A model generated the notes under the pieces. That model was not told the origin of the DNA. It did no database searches and saw only the letters and a list, made by a program, of their open reading frames with translations. 14,905 nt of DNA from Thoreauomyces humboldtii. Its lineage: Eukaryota > Chytridiomycota > Chytridiomycetes > Spizellomycetales > Powellomycetaceae. Both the position numbers and the translations under genes were made by a program. Of this stretch, positions 1 to 9,165 are shown piece after piece. Numbering within the stretch: the first letter of the stretch is position 1; each line of letters starts with the position of its first letter. Location of the stretch: positions 1 to 14,905 of the forward strand of contig JADGJA010000567.1 of assembly GCA_027596035.1 (NCBI GenBank), given 5' to 3'.

Positions 1-326
1 GCCCCCCCCCGCGCTAAGCCTTGGTTCCTTTGCAAGTCCTATGTGAAAGGCATCGATTGATCACCCAGGGTGTCTTTCTGGCCTGGGTTGCCAGGTTGCC
101 GAAGCTATTGTCTGCTGTGACTTGCAAAAAAAGGTTAGGGTTCACTTTTCGCCGCTTAAAGCGGAACGATGAATGTCTCTTTCACCCGGCGGACATAACC
201 GTCATATGGCCCTCTTGCACGCTATCAGCATTAGTCTCTATCCTGAGAGAGAGCCTGCGAGGGCGACGACGGCGTTACATCATGAACTAGATATGCCACC
301 GAGACCGGTTGTATTGGAGGTCAACG
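1..326. other. Intergenic / 3' flank of the hydrolase, no gene seen
   Basis: The stretch opens with a run of C residues at the window edge. A plus-strand reading frame at 21-290 is open for 89 codons but is rich in Arg and Leu with no recognisable domain. No splice-supported exon, tRNA-like T-arm or repeat stands out. It probably holds the 3' UTR of the minus-strand hydrolase and spacer DNA. Confidence 0.5.
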
Positions 327-1874
327 TCAAGCCTTCGCATTGACCTGACCACCACCGATTGCGAGCTTATCCAACTCGTTCCTGACGGAATCGTCAAAGT
401 CCGCATAGGAAGGATCGATGACGAACCCGCTCTCCGCCCTCGACATGGCCGGCTTCCCCGACCTCCCTTTCCCCAACCACTGACCTCTCGAAACCAGAAT
501 GTCCCTCGCCTCGTCCACGATGGACATGGGATCCCCGACGACGTAGACGGGATGTCCCTTCCTGTTGAGTATCCGCACCACAGAGTGCGGGACGGTGGGA
601 GCGGTCGGTCCGTGACGGACGTAGTTGTCCGTCACCCCCAGACACCACGATCCCATGCGTTTCAGGGCGACCTTGGCCACGCTTTCCAACGACGCGAACA
701 TGTGGAAGACGTGCGGTTGGTCTTCGTACAGCTCGAGTTGGAGGGGTGAGGTGGGGAAGCTTTCCATGGCGAAGGTGATGATCTCGTCTCTCAGCTTCTC
801 GGCGTCTCCGGCGTGGATGAGGATGGGAGGCATGGGTCTCCGTGGATCCTCCTTCGCGAACAGTGGGGAGACGAGCGGATTGTGGAGTTGGGTATTGTCC
901 GCCACGTAGTAGTGAGATCGCGTGGGAGAGATGTACTTTGGATCGTTCGAGCCGTTGGGGAGGTAATCGAAGGCGTTGTTGAGACGCCAGGAGGGCATCG
1001 AGTGGGTGAGGTCAAGCCATGGCGAGATGAGTGCGGCTGCTCCAGGCATTGGGAGGTGGGATGCGTGGTCGCGAAGCCAGAGGATCGTGGAGAGGGCAAG
1101 GGCGCCGCCTGCGCTGTCTCCCATGAAGATGACCTGTTCAGGTCGGTATTTCGGAGATCCAGTGTGCGGTGGTGGGTCGATGAGGAAGAGGTATGCGGAG
1201 AGGATATCGTTGAGGGGAACGGGGAAGGTGGCTTCGGGGGCTAGTCGGTAGTCGATCGCTGCAGAGAGTGTTGACCATGAGCCAACAGATCGGAGATGCA
1301 CGTAACCCCCGGAGCAGCACTCACCCAGCAATCGAGCTTTCGTGTACTTTGCAAGACGGTACGTTATCCCTCTATGCGTCTTTCTGCTGCAGATGAAGTA
1401 GGCTCCCCCGTGGACATACAGAATGACCCTCTCTGCGGCGACCTTCTCGTCCTGTACGGGTTCCCAGTCGACCCACTCGGCCTTCACGACCCCTTCGGCA
1501 TGGCTCTCGCTCATGCCCTCTGGAACCACGTCTTTTCGTCGCGGTAGGTACACCTTTGAGAGTTTCACGCGCAGCGGGATGGGCGTGGCGGCCTTGTCGG
1601 TCAGTAGTCTGGCACGCCGGACGCTGTCCTTGTTCTTTTCGAGGGTTCCGCGAAGGACGCCGAGCGTCATGCTCTGCAAAATTCAAGAAGCATGAGTGCG
1701 CGGAGAAACAGAGGGGCACGGTCGTCCACTCACAAAGGTCCTGCTCCAGCTGGGCAAAGGCCCTCTTTTTGGTCGCCGCAGCTGGTCCAGTCGCCCGTCC
1801 TCTTCCCTTGGCGCTGACGAGGAGCTCGTCGTGGAGTACGAGAGAGACGACGAGGAGGACAGCAGCGAGGTCAT
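327..1874 (-). CDS. Alpha/beta hydrolase, HSL/Say1-like esterase (3 exons)
   Basis: Predicted serine esterase or deacetylase of the hormone-sensitive-lipase fold, about 473 aa. Exons on the minus strand: 1874-1734, 1673-1325, 1258-327; introns are 60 and 66 nt with GTGAGT-type donors and CAG acceptors. The oxyanion-hole motif HGG lies at about residues 135-137, followed by YRLAPE (167-172). The nucleophile elbow GDSAGG places the catalytic Ser at about 212. A GDAEKLRDE segment (314-322) supplies the acidic residue, and PHVFH (345-349) the His, most likely 346. The Ser-rich first 20 residues look disordered. PSWSRTF followed by MTLGVLRG, read across intron 1, resembles the N-terminal helix of fungal family members, which is why I chose the upstream ATG; initiation at 1670 is the alternative. 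Fungal relatives such as Say1 act on steryl acetates, and others on esters or lactones, so the substrate cannot be read from the sequence. It is transcribed divergently from the OTU gene. Confidence 0.88.
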
Positions 1875-2028
1875 GGCTCCCCTTGAGTGTAGAAACGTTC
1901 CAGAGATTCGAAGGGGTCCAGCAGCAGCACTCGATGCCAGCTATTGCTTGATATACAGTAAGTCAAAGAAGTGTAGCGGCGGGGTTCTTGCCTTGTGTGT
2001 GTCCGCAACGAAAGCGGTCCGGGCGTTA

Positions 2029-2044
2029 CATGTACCGGTACATG
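2029..2044. repeat. 16-nt perfect palindrome
   Basis: The sequence CATGTACCGGTACATG equals its own reverse complement. It sits inside the divergent promoter gap, about 150 bp upstream of the hydrolase start and 300 bp upstream of the OTU start. It could be a binding site for a dimeric regulator. The core TGTAC/GTACA also occurs in intergenic palindromes near 4051 and 14109. Confidence 0.6.
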
Positions 2045-2102
2045 CACTGTATGACGACCGGCCCCATCATACGATTCCCCCCAGGTTTACCGAGCGGTAA
2101 CG

Positions 2103-2184
2103 CGAGAGACACACACGAAACACACACACAAAAAGCGGGACGCGTTTTTGAAAAGTCACACACACATTGTGCGCGCGTGTGTCT
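2103..2184. repeat. CA/GT-rich microsatellite-like tract
   Basis: Interrupted AC repeats lie at about 2109-2117, 2120-2131 and 2157-2166, followed by a GC/GT alternating purine-pyrimidine run to about 2183. This is low-complexity DNA in a promoter gap and likely polymorphic. Alternating purine-pyrimidine tracts of this kind can adopt unusual helical forms, but nothing here proves a function. Confidence 0.7.
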
Positions 2185-2348
2185 GCGCCTGCCTGCCGCT
2201 GAGGGAACGGGTGGAGTGCAGGTTGATACAACGTCTCCCCTACCTGCTTTGACGCAACTAGCCAGCCACTCTTCGTTGCATTTCGCTGTCGCTACAAACT
2301 GATGCAGTATGCCTTCCTTGCAACACAGGCAGCACCATTACGAAGACA

Positions 2349-3847
2349 ATGGCAGAAGCGACCAGCCAAGAGTCCCTCGAGGATCTGCAATCCCGTCACC
2401 GAAAGGAGCTGAAGGAACTCACCGGAAAGATCACGCAGCTCAAAAAGTCAGTCGGCGGAAACAAGCAAAAGGTGTCGTGGGAAAAGCACCCCCCTGCCTC
2501 CTTACTCCATCACCCAACCTGAGCTCCTCGATCGACTGACTGACTGTCGGTTGGTTCTTCTTCGTTTTTCAGAAGAAGGAGGTGCAGGTCCAGGCTGCCT
2601 TGATGGAACGCGAGCTGACGGACCGTCACGAAGCCGAGCGAGCCGCCTGTGAAACACGAGAGAGGGAGAGTGGGAGGAACGATGCACCCGAGGGAACAGG
2701 GGAACCTGCGAACGGTGATGGGAAAGACGAGAAGGAGGTCAGCCAGCCCACCCTCGAGTCTTCTGTCCAGTCCGAACCATACTGAAGATGACATTTAGGG
2801 CGAAGTAGAAGGGATACAGGAAGACATGGCAGACTTGTCCGTTGATGAACCAGGAGAGCGGAGGAAGAGACCGAACAAGGCCGCGTTGCGAAAGGTGTGG
2901 TTGTCGGCTTTCTTCCGGGACCATTGTCGCTCTCATCTGACGATCCTGGGCGACACAGCAACGGAAAGCAGAAGAGTTTGCGGCTATGCGTCGGACAGCC
3001 GCTCTGGATGCAGCCAACATGGACAATCATAAAGAGAACGAGGAGAAGGCTCTGGTGGCGGCGCTGGCGCCGCTTGGACTACAGATCAAGCAGGTGAGGA
3101 CAGCACCCACTAACGCGGCAAATTGTCTTCAATCAATCTTACGAATATTCCGCCTACTACTCGTCGCAACGGATTAGATAGTACCAGACGGGCACTGGTA
3201 AGATCAACGCCCCTATTATGAGACGCACTCAGACTGACTCAATCATTCTTGTGTTGCGCAGTATGTACAACGCCATCTCTCACCAGCTGACGATACGAGG
3301 GGAGCCACCACGGAGCTACAAGGAGCTAAGAACAGCCGCTGCCGGGTTTCTTCGATCACATCCCGATGACTTTGTACCTTTCCTCGTCACGGACGCTGGT
3401 GATATGTACTCGTCAGGTAAGTTCTCAGCTGTTGAATCCCAACGCACGGAATATAGGAATCTCACACCCATGTTTGCTGACAAGACGACTTTGAGAAGTA
3501 CTGCAACGACGTTGAATCCACCGCTGCTTGGGGTGGGCAGCTTGAGGTATGGAGTTCGGAATTGCACCCGCCGACTGCCCGATCTGACGTCTTCTGTTTA
3601 CGTTTTCAGCTGCAAGCGCTGTCAAGAACCCTAAAACTTCCGATACACGTAGTCCAAGCGGGTTCCGCTGTCATCATGGTCGGAGAAGAATTCTCTGGAG
3701 AGCCTCTCTTCGTCTCGTGAGTTTGTTGATGCCCGTTACCTCTTTCCGGAGCTCTGTATTGATCATGGTTCTTCGCAATGCAGATATCACCGTCACGCGT
3801 ATGGTCTTGGAGAGCACTATAACTCGCTGCTTCCGGTGGGAGTGTGA
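2349..3847 (+). CDS. OTU2: OTU-domain deubiquitinase, OTUD6/Otu2 family (9 exons)
   Basis: Ubiquitin-specific cysteine protease, predicted 308 aa, matching the usual length of about 290-320 for OTUD6/Otu2. Exons: 2349-2471, 2573-2737, 2799-2894, 2959-3093, 3178-3197, 3262-3416, 3485-3546, 3610-3716, 3784-3847. Introns are 61-101 nt and all phases close. The N-terminal part (about 10-170) is charged and coiled-coil-like, beginning with the family's RHRKELKEL segment. The OTU domain follows: IVPDGHCMYNAI (174-185) with catalytic Cys180 and Asp177; GDMYSSDDFEKYC; AAWGGQLELQAL; VGEEF; and a terminal HRHAYGLGEHYNS with catalytic His299. The start has A at -3 and G at +4. A 20-nt exon carries the active-site motif, and an intron splits the Cys codon. 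The second intron uses a weak GTCAGC donor. Family members associate with ribosomes or translation factors in yeast and animals; that role is carried over by homology. Confidence 0.93.
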
Positions 3848-4138
3848 AAGGCGTACGAGTGTGGACTCCATAGGAGGGGTAGCCCGCGTTGTTCGCTAAT
3901 GTGATTCAGCGGGGCCCCATGCCAATAGATAGATTCTCCCACGCCTGATTCTGTGCGGTTTGGGTTCTTCTGATCATTGCTGGACGAAGCTGCTGATACC
4001 TGCCCTTGACGAGGTTCCCACGGCGTGCGCGTAGGTAATGCATTATTATATGTACATGTAACCAAAAACGTGTCTACAGACACTTTTGATGGTGCAGATT
4101 GTCTTCCCTCATCCATGAATCCGCTTGTCGGTCTCACC

Positions 4139-7100
4139 TTAGACGTCGACCTCATCCGCCCACTGAAAGAACCCGCACTTCGTACCAGCTTTAACGCAAG
4201 TGTAAAAATCCCTCCCTGGACACAATTGACTCGTCAGCAAACCTTTGAATCGTGCGCTTTTCCGTCACCCTGACGCCCCCTTACCTTCATTCTCGTTCTT
4301 CTTCCTGCTGGTCTTGACGACCGCCACGAGCTTGCACTCGCACCTCGGTCTCTTGTCCACGACGTTGGGATCCACGGCGGTGAAGTCCATCTGAACCAAC
4401 GGCTGTCCGGACCTTCTCGTCGACGAGGTTCGGGGTCGCTGGTCCTGCCACTGACCGTTGCTGGTCTCCCGGGGAGTCGTTCTCGGTCGCGCTGCGCTTC
4501 TTGGTCGGAGAGCGGACGCGTGGGTGGATGTCCCGGCGTTGGTACGATGCGGAAGAAGTGCCGGAGGGTACGAGTTGGATTCAGAGTCGATGTCGTCCAA
4601 GCCGGCGAAATCGCTCAATGTGAAGCCGTAGTTGTCGAGCGTGTTGTGGGTGCCGCTGGAAGGTGGATCGTGCTCGCGGTTTGAACCGTGCCCGGTTGAA
4701 GCGTTTTGCTGACGCTGATAGAAGTTGTTCGATGTGTTGTCGTTGTGATAACCTCCCCGTCCGGAATTGTTCCCACCGCTTCCATGACCACCACCATAGT
4801 TGTTTGCACCCGGTTGCACAGGGTTCCTGCTTCCACCACCTCCTCCGAAGCCACTACCAGAGCTGTTAGCCCTTGCGAGCGTACCAATATGATAACTTCC
4901 GCCCGTGGAATTCCCTCCTCCTCCACCGTTTCCAATACTGTCATAGTTGCCATAGTTTCCGCCCCCTGATTGTCCTCGCCCTTGAGCGCCAAACCCGCGC
5001 CCGTCTCCGCTGCTGCCATTGACACCAAACTCCCGATAGCTGCCAGATGAATTCATGCCACCGTTGTGCTCGCCTGGCGGCGGCGGTCGAGTGCCGCTGC
5101 CACCTCCACCACCGCCACTACCACCACCGAACGATCCCCCGCGATTGTCGTTCCCGTAGTTGTGTCCTGCACTATTCGCGCCGCCACGTTCCTGGTTCGG
5201 AAGCGTGTTCCGCGTACGCACAGGTGAATGCGAACGAGGAGGTGATCGCACCGCTCCCGCGTGATGGTGATGGTCGCTGCGTCCTCCGCTGCCAAGTTGA
5301 CGATGTGGCTGTTGTGGAGCGGATGGTACGGGGGCAGGGGGTGGAGGAGGACGGCCGTTCCCGTTGAATCCTGTTCCCCCTCCTCCACCGTGTCCCGGAC
5401 CGGGCCCATGCCCGTTCGGCGCTGGGACATTTCGAGGGGGCTGAACTGCAGGCTACATGAACAAAACCCGCTGTATGAGACTAACGGTAACAGCATATAT
5501 TGAATGGTGCTTCATAAGCGTACCTCGTCATCTTCTCCTCTGACATACTTTGCCACTACCTACGCAAGAGGAAGCGATCCGATAAACTCAAGAATACAAC
5601 GATCAAGTAAACCAGGAAATCACGCACCTGCTTGAGAGTATTGGACTGCGCCTTGGCCCGGAGGAATGCATCCCGGTACATGTCCACTGACTCTTGGACG
5701 ACGTCTGCTTTCGTGCGGGATCCGGCGCAAATCCCTTTCATTGCTCGCTCCATCTGTGAAAAGAATAAGGGACCCGCCGAAACGCAGGAAACCAGTTTAC
5801 TGGGAAATTGCTTACCAAGCTGCGCAAGTAAGGCTTGTGCAGGGAGAGATCGAGAGACATTTCCTCGTAACCACAGATGATGCCCATTCCTAGGACAGTA
5901 GGCACGAAAAAGGCACCCTCTTTGTTGCAATAGTCGCGTTCCTGGATCTTTTTGATGTGTTCATGAATCGTTGCATCCGTACCTGTTTCCACCATCGACG
6001 TCAGCGCATCGAAACAAATTTACCAATATTCCAAAGGTCTTACCGATTCCACTCTTCTCCATCAGCCCGATAAGATCTGCTTCGGTCAAAAGATCGGGCT
6101 GCGTTGTAGATCCCTCCGCCATCTTGATCTCGGTCGGCATGATATGTTCCCCTTGAACAAAGTTGGGGATGGTCTGGTTTGACCATTTGTCGTAAACATA
6201 GACCTCTAAATAGTTTCGTTCGGTGATTGCCAGGCCTGAAATACGAGAATATTCGTAAATAATGTTACGAGAGACGGCGAAGACATCGGTGAAAAACAAT
6301 ATCATGTTTCATCATTCACTACCTTTGGTGACGAATCGTTCCCCTGCAATGTCGATGGTTGCAACAGTCTCATTCCCTTTAGCCATGTCGGAACAGCATG
6401 CAAGGAACCGTCGTGTGATGTACTCGTACACGCGCTTTTCATCTCCTTGCAGGTCTGTGGCACCTCTGACGGGGTGAATGGGAGGATGGGCCTGATCATC
6501 GTGCTGGCCTTTGCGAGGGGTTTTGAACTTTCCTCCGAGCAAGCTTTCAGATCAAAATCAGAAGCAGATATGAGGATGAGATAGGAAATGACAAGCCGAG
6601 AACGCGGGTGAAACTCACGACTGCGCGTAGCCGCCCCAATTCGGATCCTGCGTCTGTGCCTCGACAAGAGGTCGCAATTCGAAAGTATCCGCGAAGATAT
6701 CTGTCTCAGTCCGTGGATAACTGATGATACCCCGATTGTAGAGATCCTCGGCGACCTAGATCAAAAGGCAATTCTTCAGGTCTGTCAACTTCTGAGGCCA
6801 GTGAGCACGGGGAGCTACCTTCATGACTCGGTCAGAAGTCATCTTTAGCAGCCTCGACGCAGCCTTTTGCATTTCTACAGTCGTAAGAGGTAACGGTGCC
6901 CTATCGTAGTCTCTAAGTTAGCGAAATGGAAGCGCAGCTCAGGAAGCTTTTGCCGTACCATTTGGTCTTCAGCTTCGTCGTCAAAGAAACGACGGTCGCG
7001 CGTGGCGCTTCAACGCACTTTGCGTACAACACTACAGTAGCGTAATGGTCGAACAGCCGCGTCCGCGCCCAGTCAAACTTTGCCAGTCCACCGTCTCGCC

Positions 7101-8184
7101 GGATGTACACCTCGAGACGCCAGAAAGGTTCTGGTACAAAACGCATCTGGGCCAGATAGCGCTCAACAATGAACCCGAGAGTGGGGAACTGGCAGGATCC
7201 TGAGGGGAGAAAGGCAGACAATGAGTCCGAAGCATACTTGTCTCGGCGGTCAGGGATAGAGTACCATAGCTGACAATCTTTTTATCGCCGATTTCCGGCA
7301 CCTCAGCCCGGAGCATAAGCGTCTGAAAACGCGTAAAGACGGCACCGATGCGAAGATCCATTTCCGATCGCGCCTCGACGGCTGCGGCTTGCCTCATGTC
7401 GAGCTCGCCAAGCCTGTGCCACGATTCTGTGAGCTCCCTAGAAACATTCGAGATCAACATAAAGAGAAATCATGCGTCATGATTGCTCAGTGTCATTTCC
7501 GGGTACCTCTTCTGAATAACGGAGAACCTGGCGCGCTTGACTCGTATGCGGGGGTTGGCACCCCGACAGACGGACGCGACTTCGGAACCAATGGCCTCCC
7601 CTTCCAGATCGCAATCAGTCCAAATGACCAGCATGTCAGCCTTCCGTGCCTCATTGATGAGATTGTCCTCTACGCCCCTAAGGTCCTGTGGGAATAACAA
7701 GTACTGTGAATCGGGAAGCTTCGGAGGTGTAAATTTGCGCTGGTCCGCAGTCTCCTCCTCGAAGGGAGTATCAGACCCACCTTCTTGACGGCATGCACGA
7801 TCCGAGCATCGAAGAGGTGGACACATGGTATCGACTTCCAGTTCTTATACTCTGGGGTGAAGTCCGATTCCATCAAGTGGCCCATGACGGCGCTCATAAC
7901 CACATCGCATCGTTGTCCGTTGAGATCATGAGAGAAACAGTAGTTCTTGATGTACTTGTTCTTTGTGTTCCTCTACGACGGATTTCATGGGAGTCAGGGT
8001 GCGATGAGGATTTGATTCTGCGCATGGCTCAGACGTACGACTGTGACGTGTCCGTTCGAGAGAAGATGTGCCACCGATTTTGCGATGGAGGGTTTTTCGG
8101 CTACGCAGAAAAGCTGGACGGAGGAGCTGGTGGTCAGTTGGGCGGACGGTCTGTTAAAGAAGCCAGAGGGCGCTGGACCTTCAT
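4139..8184 (-). CDS. TOP3: DNA topoisomerase III, TOP3-alpha type (15 exons)
   Basis: Type IA topoisomerase that passes single strands through a transient 5'-phosphotyrosyl break; family members act with an RecQ helicase and Rmi1 in recombination. Predicted 1023 aa. Exons (-): 8184-8179, 8113-8039, 7972-7781, 7685-7507, 7437-7265, 7199-6959, 6900-6819, 6755-6619, 6543-6323, 6235-6044, 5982-5816, 5753-5628, 5559-5524, 5452-4285, 4215-4139. The Toprim domain starts at LFCVAEKPSIAK (3-14) and has the acidic DxDxE triad at 115-119, but the usual Arg in DCDREG is Leu118. SYPRTETDIF carries catalytic Tyr329; GKHDD/HPPIHP-like and GIGTDAT motifs follow. Residues about 620-960 are a Gly/Asn/Ser-rich linker. 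The GRF zinc finger (Cys980, 982, 1005, 1012; then GFFQWADE) is split by the last intron. The six-base first coding exon (ATGAAG) is the least certain part: its 65-nt intron has a GTCCAG donor but a good CTGAC branch site. Confidence 0.94.
4285..5452 (-). other. Gly/Asn-rich disordered linker exon of TOP3
   Basis: This single 1168-nt exon encodes residues 610-998, between the catalytic core and the GRF finger. It contains runs of five to six glycines, repeated FGGG/GSGG/YGN segments, one SGRGG and a DHHHH stretch, then Arg/Ser/Pro-rich sequence. It stays open where the rest of the gene is cut by an intron every 80-240 nt. The composition predicts an intrinsically disordered, possibly nucleic-acid-binding segment. 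Confidence 0.8.
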
Positions 8185-9165
8185 GCTCGGTCTGGGGGAG
8201 CCCTACAACGGGCGCAGATCGATGGGTAGTTTTGACGTTCCAGTTATGGTCCCCAGCTGCTGTGCGAGGTTCCTGCTAATCCATCCTTGTCTTTCACTGC
8301 CAAGACCTGTGTGGCGTAGTATGCTCGCAGTTGCAATGACAAGACGACAAGAAGCAATGGGTGGTGGACCCGTGGGAAAATGGGAGCCAAAAAGAAACGG
8401 GACAACACGACCACCCAGGGTGTCCGCTCGCCCGGACAGATCGGACACGAGCATCGAACGACGGGTTCGAAAAGAACCTCATAGGTCAGTCATATGCCCT
8501 CATGGTCCATGCTCCTGCGATCGTGACATCCAGCTTCTCGCCACTTTCTCCCACATTATTCGCCGAGAGGTGGCGGCTTTCTCCGAGCTCTTCCTGCTCA
8601 CAACCCTCCGCATCTGTGCTCAGTCCGAAAGCAACGCTTCTCATCCTCACAGTCTGCGGCTGGGTCGTTGCCTGCATCCTCGTCAACTTGCCAACTCCTT
8701 GGGCGTCGGATTGCCGTTCAGAATCAGATTGCGTCGCTCGTTATGTTCCCCGACGCGACCCAGAATCACTGTCCCATCGGACTTTCACACCGAATATGCT
8801 GATCTGACGAACGGAGGCGAACTCAAGCAAGCAAGTCTCACATGGGAACAGTATAATGAGTTTCAAGATCGAATGGATCGTGTCTCTGGCACTCTCCCTC
8901 GGCGCTCTGTTCCTTAGCGACCATGACGCTGTTCAGAATGCTGCGCAAATCATTTCAGGCTGATCATTCCATTGGTTTTTCCGTGCTTTTGTCCTGCTCT
9001 TCCTCTCGTGCGACCGATCTCGCCGAACGATGAGTGGCCCTAGCATCCCAGAAAAGCATCCGCTAATCACAGAGCGGCTCACACGTACAGTCCACCGTCC
9101 CCTTATCCCCTTGTCTGTCGCATCCTCTCAGCTACCTCATATCCACTTTTTATTCTCCCCAGCCC
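8185..9165. other. 981-bp gap: TOP3 upstream region and unresolved sequence
   Basis: This is one of the two longest gaps in the window. It must contain the TOP3 promoter at its left end and the 3' flank of the Cys-Pro gene at its right end. A 374-codon plus-strand frame (7793-8917) begins antisense to TOP3 and is mostly a shadow, but its last 50 codons read like protein. See the separate low-confidence gene entry. No tRNA or structured RNA was recognised. Confidence 0.5.
8502..8917 (+). CDS. Doubtful small gene or gene relic with TWxQ motif
   Basis: I do not recognise this. Two reading frames may join. From ATG 8502 one frame encodes a Ser-rich start and a hydrophobic segment, ATLLILTVCGWVVACILVNL. 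A second frame, from about 8764, reads ITVPSDFH, then LTWEQYNEFQDRMDRVSG, to a stop at 8915. An intron of about 59 nt at 8705-8763 (weak GTCGGA donor, CAG acceptor) would join them in frame. The second part resembles the hypothetical protein at 14472-14750, which has VTVPED and VTWAQWTAFLQRVEQAS. After that motif, a third frame to the TGA at about 8962 also reads sensibly (LFLSDHDAVQNAAQII), hinting at a frameshift or decay. Placement fits: divergent from TOP3 and convergent with the Cys-Pro gene. It could be a relic, a real short gene, or chance. Confidence 0.25.

Larger units (their letters stand above)
1875..2348. promoter_or_regulatory. Divergent promoter gap between hydrolase and OTU gene
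   Basis: This 474-bp spacer separates the start codons of two divergently transcribed genes, so it should contain both promoters and 5' UTRs. It holds a perfect 16-nt palindrome at 2029-2044 and alternating CA/GT tracts at about 2109-2183. Open frames across it are short and without domain character. No classical TATA box is obvious next to either start. The role is inferred from position only. Confidence 0.55.

Noticed and set aside
309..1251. Several 90-146-codon plus-strand ORFs over 309-1250
   Set aside because: They are antisense shadows of the hydrolase, whose HGG, GDSAGG and PHVFH motifs are in the minus frame.
2103..2184. CA repeats considered as a CRISPR-like or transposon-terminal repeat
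   Set aside because: They are simple dinucleotide tracts without spacers or inverted ends, and the window is eukaryotic.
5047..5503. Open frames on both strands within the Gly-rich TOP3 exon
   Set aside because: GC-rich low-complexity codons keep several frames open by composition; only the frame leading into the GRF finger is conserved.
8455..8485. GGTTCGAAA resembling a tRNA T-loop
   Set aside because: The closing G-C pair of the T-arm is missing, and no matching acceptor or anticodon arm is found around it.
7793..8917. 374-codon plus-strand ORF, longest unspliced frame in its area
   Set aside because: Its first 390 bases lie antisense to conserved TOP3 exons and introns and encode no recognisable domain; only the last part may be real, and that is reported separately.
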